Assembly (NCBI RefSeq): GCF_023634865.1 | Contig: NZ_JAMLJN010000011.1 | Span: forward strand, 16,434 to 80,433 | DNA: 64,000 nucleotides | Reading direction: 5' to 3' | Source: Flavobacterium fragile | Lineage (GTDB): Bacteria; Bacteroidota; Bacteroidia; Flavobacteriales; Flavobacteriaceae | Shown here: positions 55,575 through 64,000 of the stretch, one piece after another | Layout: every line of letters begins with the position of its first letter | Numbering within the stretch: the first letter of the stretch is position 1 | Notes under the pieces: generated by a model | Database searches by the model: none | What the model was told of the DNA's origin: nothing | The model's input: only the letters and a program-made list of their open reading frames with translations | Program-made: the position numbers and the translations under genes

Positions 55575-55781
55575 ATGCTAAACGAAAATCTAATTTTAAG
55601 CATACTATTTGGGTTAGCATCATTTCTTTACTACCGAATTCATAAATGGTGGTTATCGGGTCGTGATAAAAATCCAATCTTCCTCAAATTAGAAACAAAA
55701 ACAAAATCATTTGAGAATTGGGTTATCATAATCTTTTTAGCAATTGCTTCATTAGGTTTTTTGATAAAATCAATAATCTAA
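55575..55781 (+). CDS. orphan small membrane protein
   Basis: A 68-residue protein with two hydrophobic helices (about 5-22 and 48-66) joined by a basic, Trp-rich loop (YYRIHKWWLSGRDKNP). Not recognised. A short A-rich leader precedes the ATG. The topology is typical of real small membrane proteins; it is followed by a strong palindrome. Confidence 0.6.
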   Translation: MLNENLILSILFGLASFLYYRIHKWWLSGRDKNPIFLKLETKTKSFENWVIIIFLAIASLGFLIKSII

Positions 55782-55804
55782 TTTTAAAAAAATATAAAAC
55801 CAAA

Positions 55805-55833
55805 GCTAGCGCGAGCGTCACGCTCACGCTAGC
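55805..55833. repeat. GC-rich hairpin repeat
   Basis: Arms GCTAGCGCGAGCG and CGCTCACGCTAGC (12 of 13 paired) with loop TCA. It shares its core with 55535-55552. There is no T-run, so it is not an ordinary terminator. Confidence 0.65.
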
Positions 55834-55881
55834 ATCATTGCGTTTAAACTCATACTTAAATAAAAATATAAAACAATAAAG

Positions 55882-55913
55882 TTTGACTATTTTAAGAAGT
55901 ATAACTACTTTTG
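55882..55913 (+). promoter_or_regulatory. purH promoter
   Basis: TTTG (55882-55885) and TACTTTTG (55906-55913), spacer 20 bp. The leader to the ATG is about 90 bases and holds a hairpin ATCTGA/TCAGAT at 55975-55993. Confidence 0.72.
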
Positions 55914-56009
55914 CACCACGAACCCGAGGCGCTCCGAATTGTATAGAGCGAAGCGGAATAAAACAACAACATATATCTGAGACCTATTCAGATACAACAA
56001 CACAACACC

Positions 56010-57542
56010 ATGAACACAACAAAAAAAATTGCTTCGGCATTGATTTCTGTATTTGACAAAAACGGTTTAGAACCTATTGTTAAAGCGCTTCACCAAAACA
56101 ATGTAACCATTTATTCTACCGGCGGAACCGAAACTTTTATTAAAGATTTAGGGATTCCTGTAGTTGCTGTAGAAGATATTACAGCTTTTCCTGAAATTTT
56201 AGGAGGAAGAGTAAAAACGTTGCATCCTAAAATCTTCGGTGGAATTTTGAACCGTCAAGACCATGCAGGTGATGTGGAACAAATGAAAGAATTCAACATT
56301 CCGCAAATCGATTTAGTGATTGTGGATTTGTATCCGTTTGAAAAAACCGTTGCTTCTGGTGCCAGCGAACAAGATATTATAGAGAAAATCGATATCGGTG
56401 GCATTTCGTTAATTAGAGCAGCAGCTAAAAATTTCAAAGACACGGTAATTGTTCCTTCAGTTGAGCAATATGCACCATTTTTAAATTTCTACACTGAAAA
56501 TAACGGCGCTACAACTTTAGAAAACAGAAAATTATTAGCTTCAAGAGCTTTTAATGTTTCTTCACATTATGATTCGGCTATTTTTAACTACTTCAATCAA
56601 GTTTTTGAAGAACCAGTTTTAAAAATCAGCGAGCAAAACGGAAATGTATTGCGTTATGGTGAAAATCCACATCAAAAAGGATTTTTCTATGGCGATTTCG
56701 ACAAAATGTTTACCAAAGTTCACGGAAAAGAATTGTCATACAACAATTTATTAGACGTTGATGCCGCGGTGAATTTAATGAACGAATTCAAAAACGATAA
56801 TCCAACTTTCGCGATTTTAAAGCACAATAACGCTTGTGGTTTAGCAACTAGAAATACGATGAAAGAAGCATATTTAGATGCTTTAGCAGGTGACCCAACT
56901 TCAGCTTTCGGAGGTGTTTTAATTGCGAATGGAAAAATTGATGTGGCAACGGCAAATGAAATCAATCAACTGTTTTGCGAAGTAGTAATTGCTCCGTCTT
57001 ATGTCCAAGAAGCGATTGACATTTTAGAAGAAAAGAAAAACAGAATTATCTTAATTCTAAATGATATTGAATTACCTCAAACAACAGTTCGTACTTGTTT
57101 AAATGGAGTTTTAGTTCAAGATAAAGACAATGTTACCGATTCAAAAGACCATTTAAAAACGGTTACAACAACAGTTCCAACAGCAGAAGAAATTGAAGAT
57201 TTGTTGTTCGCTTCAAAAATTTGTAAACACACCAAATCGAACACGATTGTATTTGCAAAGAACAAACAATTATGCGCTTCTGGAACGGGACAAACTTCTA
57301 GAGTTGACGCTTTAAGACAAGCCATTGAAAAAGCAACTTCATTTGAATTTGATTTAACTGGAGCAGTTATGGCAAGTGATGCGTTCTTCCCTTTTCCAGA
57401 CTGTGTAGAAATTGCAAATAAAGCTGGAATTACAGCGGTGATTCAGCCAGGAGGATCGATTAAAGATGAATTAAGCATCAATTATTGTAATGATAATAAC
57501 ATGGCAATGGTGTTCACTGGAATCCGTCATTTTAAACATTAA
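56010..57542 (+). CDS. purH: bifunctional AICAR transformylase / IMP cyclohydrolase
   Basis: A 510-residue enzyme for the last two steps of IMP synthesis. The N-terminal MGS-like cyclohydrolase domain (to about 150) has STGGTETFIKDLGIPV and LGGRVKTLHPKIFGGIL. The C-terminal transformylase has LKHNNACGLATR near residue 271, DPTSAFGGVL near 295 and a GDAFFPF-like MASDAFFPFPD block near 453. It uses 10-formyl-THF, tying it to the folate genes in the window. It has its own promoter and terminator. Confidence 0.97.
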   Translation: MNTTKKIASALISVFDKNGLEPIVKALHQNNVTIYSTGGTETFIKDLGIPVVAVEDITAFPEILGGRVKTLHPKIFGGILNRQDHAGDVEQMKEFNIPQIDLVIVDLYPFEKTVASGASEQDIIEKIDIGGISLIRAAAKNFKDTVIVPSVEQYAPFLNFYTENNGATTLENRKLLASRAFNVSSHYDSAIFNYFNQVFEEPVLKISEQNGNVLRYGENPHQKGFFYGDFDKMFTKVHGKELSYNNLLDVDAAVNLMNEFKNDNPTFAILKHNNACGLATRNTMKEAYLDALAGDPTSAFGGVLIANGKIDVATANEINQLFCEVVIAPSYVQEAIDILEEKKNRIILILNDIELPQTTVRTCLNGVLVQDKDNVTDSKDHLKTVTTTVPTAEEIEDLLFASKICKHTKSNTIVFAKNKQLCASGTGQTSRVDALRQAIEKATSFEFDLTGAVMASDAFFPFPDCVEIANKAGITAVIQPGGSIKDELSINYCNDNNMAMVFTGIRHFKH

Positions 57543-57571
57543 AATTTCACTTACAAAATCATAATTATTCG

Positions 57572-57600
57572 GCGCATTAAAATATTTTTTTTAATGCGCT
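57572..57600 (+). terminator. purH terminator
   Basis: GCGCATTAAA and TTTAATGCGC arms with a T-rich loop, 30 bases after the purH stop. Confidence 0.75.
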
Positions 57601-57605
57601 TATTA

Positions 57606-57639
57606 TTTGTATTTATTCCAGATTATTTTTATAATTTTG
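57606..57639 (+). promoter_or_regulatory. mreB operon promoter
   Basis: TTTG (57606-57609) and TAATTTTG (57632-57639), spacer 22 bp, 46 bases before the mreB ATG. Confidence 0.7.
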
Positions 57640-57685
57640 CGTGTTGAACATTTTATACAAAAAACACTAAACCCTTCTCAAACCT

Positions 57686-58714
57686 ATGGGATTTTTTGAT
57701 TTCATGACCGAGGATATCGCAATCGACCTTGGTACCGCAAATACTTTAATCATTCACAACGACAAAGTTGTCATTGATAGTCCGTCTATCGTTGCAAGAG
57801 ACCGAATTACAGGCAAGATTATTGCTGTAGGTAAAGAGGCCAACATGATGCAAGGTAAAACACATGAAAACATTAAGACCATTCGTCCTTTGAAAGATGG
57901 GGTTATTGCTGATTTTGATGCTTCGGAACAAATGATTAAAATGTTCATTAAAAGTATTCCAGCGTTAAAAAAGAAATTATTTACTCCAGCACTTCGCATG
58001 GTAATTTGTATTCCATCAGGAATTACAGAAGTGGAGATGCGTGCGGTTAAAGAATCAGCGGAACGAGTTAATGGTAAAGAAGTATATTTGATTCACGAAC
58101 CTATGGCAGCTGCTATTGGTATTGGCGTTGATATAATGCAACCAAAAGGAAACATGATTGTAGATATCGGAGGTGGTACTACTGAAATTGCCGTTATTGC
58201 TCTAGGTGGAATTGTTTGTGACAAATCAGTTAAAATTGCGGGTGACGTTTTTACAAATGATATCATTTATTATATGAGAACCCAACACAATTTATTTGTT
58301 GGAGAAACTACCGCTGAAAAAATTAAAATTCAAATTGGAGCAGCTACTGAAGATTTAGATAGTGCTCCAGAAGATATGTCAGTTCAAGGACGAGATTTAT
58401 TAACGGGTAAACCAAAACAAGTTGATGTTTCGTATCGTGAAATTGCAAAAGCGTTAGACAAATCGATTCAACGTATTGAAGACGCCGTAATGGAAACATT
58501 ATCGCAAACACCACCAGAATTAGCTGCCGATATTTACAACACAGGTATCTATTTAGCAGGTGGAGGTTCGATGTTGAGAGGTTTAGATAAAAGAATTTCA
58601 TCTAAAACCGATTTACCGGTTTATATTGCCGAAGATCCGTTGAGAGCTGTAGTGCGAGGAACAGGTATGGCACTTAAAAATGTTAACAAATACAAAGGAA
58701 TTCTGATCAAATAA
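57686..58714 (+). CDS. mreB: rod shape-determining actin homologue MreB
   Basis: A 342-residue actin-fold ATPase. AIDLGTANTLI near residue 12, IVDIGGGTTEIAVIALGG near 158 and GIYLAGGGSMLRGL near 290 are the ATP-binding blocks. Filaments under the inner membrane guide elongasome movement. It leads a five-gene cell-shape operon, mreBCD-mrdA-rodA. MreB presence suggests a rod-shaped cell. Confidence 0.97.
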   Translation: MGFFDFMTEDIAIDLGTANTLIIHNDKVVIDSPSIVARDRITGKIIAVGKEANMMQGKTHENIKTIRPLKDGVIADFDASEQMIKMFIKSIPALKKKLFTPALRMVICIPSGITEVEMRAVKESAERVNGKEVYLIHEPMAAAIGIGVDIMQPKGNMIVDIGGGTTEIAVIALGGIVCDKSVKIAGDVFTNDIIYYMRTQHNLFVGETTAEKIKIQIGAATEDLDSAPEDMSVQGRDLLTGKPKQVDVSYREIAKALDKSIQRIEDAVMETLSQTPPELAADIYNTGIYLAGGGSMLRGLDKRISSKTDLPVYIAEDPLRAVVRGTGMALKNVNKYKGILIK

Positions 58715-58724
58715 AAAATAGTTC

Positions 58725-59555
58725 ATGCAGCAAATAATTAATTTTATCATAAAAAACAGCCATCGATTGCTGTTTTTGCTGCTTTTGGGCATCTCATTTT
58801 CTTTGGTAATTAAATCGCATTCGTACCACCGTAGCGAATATGTAAATTCAGCTAATGCAGTCACCGGTGCTTACTACGAAAAAGTGAATGAGGTAAACGA
58901 ATATTTCAGTCTAAAACAAAAAAACAAAGATTTAGCAACAGAAAATGCCTTATTAAAAGAATTACTTTTCAATAAAAAAGACACCATATTAACTTCTAAA
59001 ACTTTATTTAGAAACGACCTTAACAATTACAATGTGGTGGTGTCTAAAGTGGTAAAAAATTCATTTAACACGAGAGAGAATTATATCACTATAAATTCAG
59101 GAACAAATTCAGGAATTGAGGTAGATATGGGAGTGGTTAATGACAGAGGTGTAATTGGAATTATTGAAAAGACATCTACTAATTTTTCTACGATTCAAAG
59201 TGTTTTGAATACAAAATCTAAAATTAACGCCAAGATTAAGAACTCAAATCATTTTGGTTCTTTAATTTGGGATGGAACGAATGTGGGATTCGCTCAATTA
59301 ATTGACGTTCCACGATTAGCTTCCTTAAAACATGGCGATTCTATTGTAACTGGAGGTAATTCAGACATTTTTCCAGAAAATATTCCAATCGGTAAGATTG
59401 ATAAAATTTTTATTGATAAAAAGACCAATTACTATACCATTAATATTCGATTGTTTAATGATATGACTTCCTTAGGCTATGTTTATGTTATTGAAAACAA
59501 AAGAAAAAAAGAAAAAAGACAACTCGAACAAGCAACCGTAGAACCCAAAAAATAA
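58725..59555 (+). CDS. mreC: rod shape-determining protein MreC
   Basis: A 276-residue protein with a cytoplasmic N-terminus, one membrane helix (about 13-30), a periplasmic coiled coil (FSLKQKNKDLATENALLKELL) and beta domains with ENYITINSGTNSGIEVDMGV near residue 122 and PRLASLKHGDSIVTGG near 193. It links MreB to PBP2. The C-terminal tail is Lys/Arg/Glu-rich. It starts ten bases after mreB. Confidence 0.95.
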   Translation: MQQIINFIIKNSHRLLFLLLLGISFSLVIKSHSYHRSEYVNSANAVTGAYYEKVNEVNEYFSLKQKNKDLATENALLKELLFNKKDTILTSKTLFRNDLNNYNVVVSKVVKNSFNTRENYITINSGTNSGIEVDMGVVNDRGVIGIIEKTSTNFSTIQSVLNTKSKINAKIKNSNHFGSLIWDGTNVGFAQLIDVPRLASLKHGDSIVTGGNSDIFPENIPIGKIDKIFIDKKTNYYTINIRLFNDMTSLGYVYVIENKRKKEKRQLEQATVEPKK

Positions 59556-60059
59556 GTGAATAATAGCGTTTTAAATAGTATCCGATTTGTAGTTTTTTTA
59601 CTCTTACAACTTTTAATATTTAACAATATTAATTTGTTTGGGTATATCAATCCCTATCCGTACGTATTATTCATCTTATTATATCCGGTAAACAGCAACA
59701 AAAGCGTGTTACTTTTAGGTAGTTTTGCTATGGGAATTCTGTTAGATATATTTTGTAATTCAGGTGGAATTCACACGATGGCTTCAGTGATTTTAGCTTA
59801 CATTAGACCATCATTATTCAAATTTGCTTTCGGATTAAGTTACGAATATCAAACTGTAAAAATCGCTGATAAAATCTCACCTGAACGAATTACCTTATTG
59901 TTATTAGCCATTTTTATTCATCATTTTATTTTATTCTTTTTCGAGTACTTTAGAATCGACTTATTATTTACCATTCTAACACGAACTTTTTTTAGTACGA
60001 TATTTACATTTATCATATGTTTACTAACTATTTATATTATTAAGCCAAGTAAGCGATGA
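59556..60059 (+). CDS. mreD: rod shape-determining protein MreD
   Basis: A 167-residue membrane protein with five or six helices. The start is GTG immediately after the mreC stop codon. NINLFGYINPYPYVLFILLYPV near residue 24 and GILLDIFCNSGGIHTMASV near 60 agree with MreD. Its stop overlaps the mrdA start by four bases (ATGA), as expected for coupled translation in the elongasome operon. Confidence 0.9.
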   Translation: MNNSVLNSIRFVVFLLLQLLIFNNINLFGYINPYPYVLFILLYPVNSNKSVLLLGSFAMGILLDIFCNSGGIHTMASVILAYIRPSLFKFAFGLSYEYQTVKIADKISPERITLLLLAIFIHHFILFFFEYFRIDLLFTILTRTFFSTIFTFIICLLTIYIIKPSKR

Positions 60060-61990
60060 GAAAAATTTTATTACCAGCCATAATCATTACTTCATCAATT
60101 ATTCTGATTGCACGAATATTTTATCTTCAAGTAATTGACGAAAATTTAAAACTTCAGTCCGAAAATAATGCAATTAAAAAGGTATTTGATTTTCCTGAAC
60201 GAGGCTATATTTATGATAGAAATGGGAAATTATTAGTGGCTAACCAACCGTCATATGACATCATGGTGGTTCCTAGAGAAATTAAAAATATTGATACTAC
60301 CGAATTTTGCTCACTTTTACACATTACCAAAGCTGATTTCATAAAGAAAGTAGAAAAAGCTAGAGTATATAGTCCAATGCTACCCTCGGTTTTTCTATCC
60401 CAATTAAACAAAGCGGAATATGCGGCGTTTCAGGAAAAAGAAAGAAAATTTGAAGGATTCTACACTCAAAAACGTTCTCTTAGAGATTATCAAGTAAACT
60501 TTGGAGCCAATATTTTTGGATTTATCACACAAGTTAACGATGCGATTTTAAAGAAGAACAAGTACTACAACAGTGGTGATTTGATTGGAAAACAAGGAGT
60601 TGAACAACAATATGAAGAAATTTTAAGGGGTGTAAAAGGAGTCAAATATTTACTTCGCGACAAACACAATAAAATTATTGGTCCTTACAAAGAAGGGAAA
60701 TTTGATACCATTGCACAACAAGGGAAAGATTTAACCTTAACCATTGATTACGAACTACAAAAATACGGAACCGAATTAATGGTTAACAAAAGAGGAGGAA
60801 TTGTTGCTATTGAACCTAAAACTGGAGAAATTTTAGCTTTAGTATCTGCACCAACATATGACCCTGCACTTTTAGTAGGTAGACAACGTTCGAAAAACTT
60901 CACCGCTTTATATAACGATTCTATTTCAAAACCATTGTATGATAGAAGTCTTCAGGCGGCTTATCCTCCAGGTTCTCCTTTTAAAATTATAACTGGATTA
61001 ATTGGTTTACAAGAAGAAGTGATTGATGAACAAACAACATTCTATTGTAATCATGGTGCAAATTTTGGACGCTTTATGAAATGTCATTGCGGACTTCATA
61101 CACTTCAATTAAATAACGGAACCTACAAATCTTGTAATAGTTATTTTGGATATACCTATAAAAAAATTATAGAAAAATACACAAACTCAAATTACAGTGT
61201 TGATAATTGGGCTAATCACGTTAAGAGTTTTGGCTTAGGGCAGTTTTTAGGTACCGATATGCCTATCGGAGCAAAAGGATTAGTACCAGATTCGAAACTA
61301 TATAACAGAGCTTACAAAGGAGCAAAAATTAGAAGTTCCTACATTATTTCAAACGCTATTGGTCAGGGTGAAGTTTTAACCTCTCCTATTCAATTAGCAA
61401 ATATGATGGCAGTTGTTGCCAATCAAGGTTATTATTATACACCACATATCGTTAAAAAGATAAAAGGACAACCTTTAAACAAAAAATATACAACAAAACA
61501 TTATTCTACCATAGATAAACAATATTTTCCGCCTATAATTCAAGGCCTGGCAGATGTTTATAATAACCCAATAGGTACTGCAGCAGGATTAAGAGTACAA
61601 GGTCTTAATATTTGTGGAAAAACAGGAACAGCCGAAAACAAAATTAGAGTGGCAGGAAAAACCTATCAATTAAAAGATCACTCTATTTTTGTAGCTTTTG
61701 CACCACAAGAAAACCCTAAGATAGCTATAGCTGTATTTATTGAAAACGGATATTGGGGAAGCCGTTGGGCTGGTCCTATTGCTACTTTAATGATAGAAAA
61801 ATTCGTAAATGGTAAAATTTCTAGGAAGGATTTAGAAACCAGAATGCTTACCGGAAGTATAGAAGACGAATATAAAAAAATCGAAAATATTATTTATCAA
61901 AGAAAAGTTGATCCAACAAGAGTTGAAGATTCTATAAACAAAATAAAAGTAGATATTAGCGACGCTAAAAAAGAGGAAGAAGAAAACTAA
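60056..61990 (+). CDS. mrdA: penicillin-binding protein 2, transpeptidase of the elongasome
   Basis: A 644-residue protein with one N-terminal membrane helix, a dimerisation/pedestal region (FPERGYIYDRNGKLLVANQPSYDI) and a transpeptidase domain: SPFK (SxxK) near residue 305, SCN (SxN) near 362 and KTGT near 523. It crosslinks peptidoglycan on the lateral wall with RodA. Between the first two motifs lies a Cys/His cluster (FYCNHGANFGRFMKCHCGLH) that could hold zinc. It overlaps rodA by one base (TAATG). Confidence 0.95.
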   Translation: MRKILLPAIIITSSIILIARIFYLQVIDENLKLQSENNAIKKVFDFPERGYIYDRNGKLLVANQPSYDIMVVPREIKNIDTTEFCSLLHITKADFIKKVEKARVYSPMLPSVFLSQLNKAEYAAFQEKERKFEGFYTQKRSLRDYQVNFGANIFGFITQVNDAILKKNKYYNSGDLIGKQGVEQQYEEILRGVKGVKYLLRDKHNKIIGPYKEGKFDTIAQQGKDLTLTIDYELQKYGTELMVNKRGGIVAIEPKTGEILALVSAPTYDPALLVGRQRSKNFTALYNDSISKPLYDRSLQAAYPPGSPFKIITGLIGLQEEVIDEQTTFYCNHGANFGRFMKCHCGLHTLQLNNGTYKSCNSYFGYTYKKIIEKYTNSNYSVDNWANHVKSFGLGQFLGTDMPIGAKGLVPDSKLYNRAYKGAKIRSSYIISNAIGQGEVLTSPIQLANMMAVVANQGYYYTPHIVKKIKGQPLNKKYTTKHYSTIDKQYFPPIIQGLADVYNNPIGTAAGLRVQGLNICGKTGTAENKIRVAGKTYQLKDHSIFVAFAPQENPKIAIAVFIENGYWGSRWAGPIATLMIEKFVNGKISRKDLETRMLTGSIEDEYKKIENIIYQRKVDPTRVEDSINKIKVDISDAKKEEEEN

Positions 61991-63246
61991 TGAAAAATCA
62001 AAGCGTAGGAAATAGAATTGATTATATCAGCATATTACTTTACATCGTTCTAGTAATCATGGGATGGATGACTATTTATTCTGCTTCATTACCTCTAGAA
62101 GAAACATCAATTTTTGATATTTCTCAAATTTACGGTAGACAAATGCTATTCATTGGACTTACCATACCTCTAATATTTATCATTCTTTTTACGGATGCTA
62201 AAATTTTCGAAAAATTATCTTTTGTCTTTTATGGCATTGGAATTATACTATTATTAGGTTTGTTTGTATTTGGGGTTACTAAAAAAGGACAGACCAACTG
62301 GTATCAATTTGGAGGATTTGGTTTTCAACCCTCTGAATTTGTTAAAACTGCAACAGCATTATTACTTGCAAAATATTTGAGTTTCTCACAAATTAATTTA
62401 AAAAACACCAAACATCAAATAATAGGTTTGGCAATTATTGGCATACCTATATTATTAATCTTAATGCAACCCGACGCAGGTAGTGCAATGATATTCTTGT
62501 CCTTAATTTTTGTATTAAACAGAGAAGGACTACCTAGCTGGTACATATTTTCGGGAGTTATCGCAATAGTGTTGTTTTTCCTCTCCTTAGTGGTACAACC
62601 ATCTTATCTTGTGGGAATAACAATCATTGTAATGATTATTCACTACATATTTAATAGAAAAATCTCTAGAAATCCCATAGTTTACACCTTGTTATTTTTA
62701 ATTATTTCAGGATTTATATTTTCTGTAAGCTATGTGTATGACAGTGTTTTAGAACCCCATCAAAAAGACCGTATCAATGTATTAATTGGTGACGATGTGG
62801 ATATGAAAAGAGAAGGTTACAATCTGAATCAATCCATGATTGCAATTGGATCAGGGGGTTTGTTTGGAAAAGGATATCTTGAAGGGACTCAAACAAAGGG
62901 AGGTTTTGTACCTGAACAACACACCGACTATATCTTTACCACAGTAGGTGAAGAATGGGGATTTGTAGGTAGTATCACTGTGATATTACTTTTTGTTGCT
63001 TTATTTTTGAGAATTATTTATCTAGCTGAAAATCAGAAAACAAAATTCAGCCGAGTTTATGGATACTGTGTTGCTTCATACTTATTTACACACTTCTTTG
63101 TGAATATTGCCATGTTAATCAAACTATTCCCTACAATTGGAGTTCCACTGCCATTCTTTTCATACGGAGGTTCCAGTCTTTGGGCATTTACGATTTTACT
63201 TTTTATCTTTATTAAGTTAGATGCAAATAAAGTTAATGAATGGTAA
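61990..63246 (+). CDS. rodA: SEDS peptidoglycan glycosyltransferase RodA
   Basis: A 418-residue membrane protein with about ten helices. GWMTIYSAS near the start, GFQPSEFVKTATALLLAKYLS near residue 111, LMQPDAGSAMIF near 158 and the block PLPFFSYGGSSLW near 385 are SEDS signatures. It polymerises glycan strands and pairs with PBP2 encoded just upstream. It is the last gene of the cell-shape operon; no hairpin terminator is obvious after it. Confidence 0.96.
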   Translation: MKNQSVGNRIDYISILLYIVLVIMGWMTIYSASLPLEETSIFDISQIYGRQMLFIGLTIPLIFIILFTDAKIFEKLSFVFYGIGIILLLGLFVFGVTKKGQTNWYQFGGFGFQPSEFVKTATALLLAKYLSFSQINLKNTKHQIIGLAIIGIPILLILMQPDAGSAMIFLSLIFVLNREGLPSWYIFSGVIAIVLFFLSLVVQPSYLVGITIIVMIIHYIFNRKISRNPIVYTLLFLIISGFIFSVSYVYDSVLEPHQKDRINVLIGDDVDMKREGYNLNQSMIAIGSGGLFGKGYLEGTQTKGGFVPEQHTDYIFTTVGEEWGFVGSITVILLFVALFLRIIYLAENQKTKFSRVYGYCVASYLFTHFFVNIAMLIKLFPTIGVPLPFFSYGGSSLWAFTILLFIFIKLDANKVNEW

Positions 63247-63326
63247 TTTTAAATGCTATAAAATCAATTATAAACAGAAAATACCTCAAAGAAATTAATT
63301 TCGAAATTAAATCCAAATTGGTTTAG

Positions 63327-63334
63327 TACCTTTG
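63327..63334 (+). promoter_or_regulatory. -7 element of the coiled-coil protein gene
   Basis: TACCTTTG 27 bases before the ATG; no TTG at the normal spacing. Confidence 0.5.
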
Positions 63335-63361
63335 TAGTATAATTGTAAAAACTTCAAAAAA

Positions 63362-63874
63362 ATGAAATTAAAACTTTTAATTTTAGCCGTTTGTCTATTT
63401 TCTTTACAAATCACATTAGCTCAAGAAATTCTACCTGATAGCATAAAAGTTAAAACAGTCGAAACTGTACAAAAAAATGATTTAGAAAAAATTAAAACGG
63501 AAGAACAATTAAATAAAGAGAAGCTAAAAGCGGAAAAAACAAGAGTAAAAGAATTAAAAAAGGCAGAGAAAGAGAAAAATAAAGCCATTAAAGCTCAAAA
63601 AAAAGCCGAAAAAGAACTTAAAAAACTACAAAAGGCAGAAGCTAAAAAAATTAAAGCAAAGAAGAATGTTGAAAAGAGTAAATCTAAAATTGCTAAACAC
63701 AATAGAGATTTAGATAAAACCAAAAATAAGTTCGAAAGTTTAAAATCTAAAGGAAAACTAACGGACAAAGACGAACTTAAATGGAGAGAAAAAATACTTA
63801 AAAAGGAAAAGAAAAGTATAGAACTCCAAAAAAACTTGGAGACTGCACAAAAAAAACACAACAAACTAAACTAA
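63362..63874 (+). CDS. secreted Lys/Glu-rich coiled-coil protein
   Basis: A 170-residue protein with a signal peptide (LLILAVCLFSLQITLAQ), then an almost unbroken charged helix of about 130 residues rich in Lys, Glu and Ala (KAEKEKNKAIKAQKKAEK-like), so a periplasmic coiled coil. It has no cysteines. No function can be assigned; such proteins are frequent in flavobacteria. It lies 116 bases after rodA and 16 bases before the putative insertion element. Confidence 0.8.
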   Translation: MKLKLLILAVCLFSLQITLAQEILPDSIKVKTVETVQKNDLEKIKTEEQLNKEKLKAEKTRVKELKKAEKEKNKAIKAQKKAEKELKKLQKAEAKKIKAKKNVEKSKSKIAKHNRDLDKTKNKFESLKSKGKLTDKDELKWREKILKKEKKSIELQKNLETAQKKHNKLN

Positions 63875-63904
63875 AAGGTACTATAACATAAACTGTGTAA
63901 GTAG

Positions 63905-63940
63905 AAAAAATAATGGGGTTTATAAACCCCATTATTTTTT
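63905..63940. terminator. bidirectional hairpin at the element's end
   Basis: Palindrome AATAATGGGG-TTTATAAA-CCCCATTATT with A- and T-runs. It could end the coiled-coil gene transcript and shield the transposase from outside transcription. Confidence 0.75.
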
Positions 63941-63968
63941 TGTTTAATTTTAAATTTTACACAGTCTT

Positions 63969-64000
63969 ATGAAAAAAGAAGATTTATTATCGGATGAATT
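63969..64000 (+). CDS. transposase N-terminus (IS256-like), partial
   Basis: ATG at 63969 opens MKKEDLLSDE, cut by the window edge. IS256-family transposases of Bacteroidota often begin with KEDLL-DEF followed by LKQFKT, so the identification rests on ten residues plus the flanking inverted repeat. It could instead be an unrelated gene. Confidence 0.5.
   Translation, partial: MKKEDLLSDE

Larger units (their letters stand above)
63891..64000 (+). mobile_element. probable left end of an IS256-type insertion sequence, truncated by the window
   Basis: ACTGTGTAA (63892-63900) and TTACACAGT (63957-63965) are inverted to each other. Between them is a large palindrome and after them a transposase-like start. 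The exact outer boundary cannot be set because the right end is outside the window. Confidence 0.5.

Noticed and set aside
55805..55833. GC-rich hairpin as a rho-independent terminator
   Set aside because: There is no T-run on either strand, and its core recurs at 55535, so it is better treated as a repeat.
58613..58864. 83-codon minus-strand frame across the mreB-mreC junction
   Set aside because: It lies opposite two well-supported genes and has no family resemblance.

Overview
The window reads as a chromosome segment of a Flavobacterium-like member of the Bacteroidota. It is AT-rich and carries gliding and type IX secretion genes (gldA, porT, a T9SS sorting domain). It also has GLPGLI, DUF5686 and large carboxypeptidase-regulatory/beta-barrel proteins. 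Upstream of many genes there is a flavobacterial -7 promoter element (TAnnTTTG), often with TTG or TTTG 17-23 bp further upstream. Most of the DNA is housekeeping; accessory DNA is confined to a few intergenic pockets.

Layout. 1-4.6 kb: partial FeS-type photolyase, a membrane protein, a ureohydrolase, a YwqK-like lipoprotein and kynureninase. 4.8-11 kb: queA, tRNA-Pro(GGG), aroA, an SMR exporter, mazG-like, a small membrane protein, dtd, rsgA and a DAHP synthase/chorismate mutase. 11-18.7 kb: gldA, then a methionine regulon: metF, a split metH behind a SAM-I riboswitch, and metK behind a SAM-II-like pseudoknot riboswitch. 18.7-31 kb: an outer-membrane barrel/GLPGLI pair, a secreted protein coupled to a deoxynucleoside kinase, a membrane pyrophosphatase, soluble pyrophosphatase, a DUF5686 protein and pdhB. 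31-44.9 kb: etfBA, a bifunctional nuclease, a nucleoside permease, a four-helix-bundle protein, thyA, two orphan membrane proteins, folA, ubiE, porT, an rRNA-type methyltransferase, tamL, fbaA and accD. 44.9-50 kb is decaying: a frameshifted T9SS lipase-like gene, a dead beta-barrel gene, a lipoprotein and a barrel. 50-54.3 kb: a haem-type TonB receptor, a small protein and a MacB-like permease. 54.4-55.9 kb: three orphan genes separated by palindromic repeats. 56-63.3 kb: purH and the cell-shape cluster mreB-mreC-mreD-mrdA-rodA. The right edge enters what looks like the left end of an IS256-type element.

Gene cooperation. metF, MetH and MetK form the activated-methyl cycle, with two different SAM-sensing RNAs back to back. 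thyA and folA belong to one folate/dTMP cycle although orphan genes now separate them. The soluble and membrane pyrophosphatases sit side by side. The mre-mrdA-rodA genes overlap by 1-4 bases and build the elongasome.

The most unusual signal is repetitive DNA. A dozen short arrays, each with a 7-bp period, lie in gaps between genes, and two lie inside aroA. Several form inverted pairs, one of which encloses the four-helix-bundle gene. Other palindromic repeats have entered aroA and metH in frame. An imperfect inverted element fills the dtd-rsgA gap, and an attC-like site follows an orphan gene beside folA.
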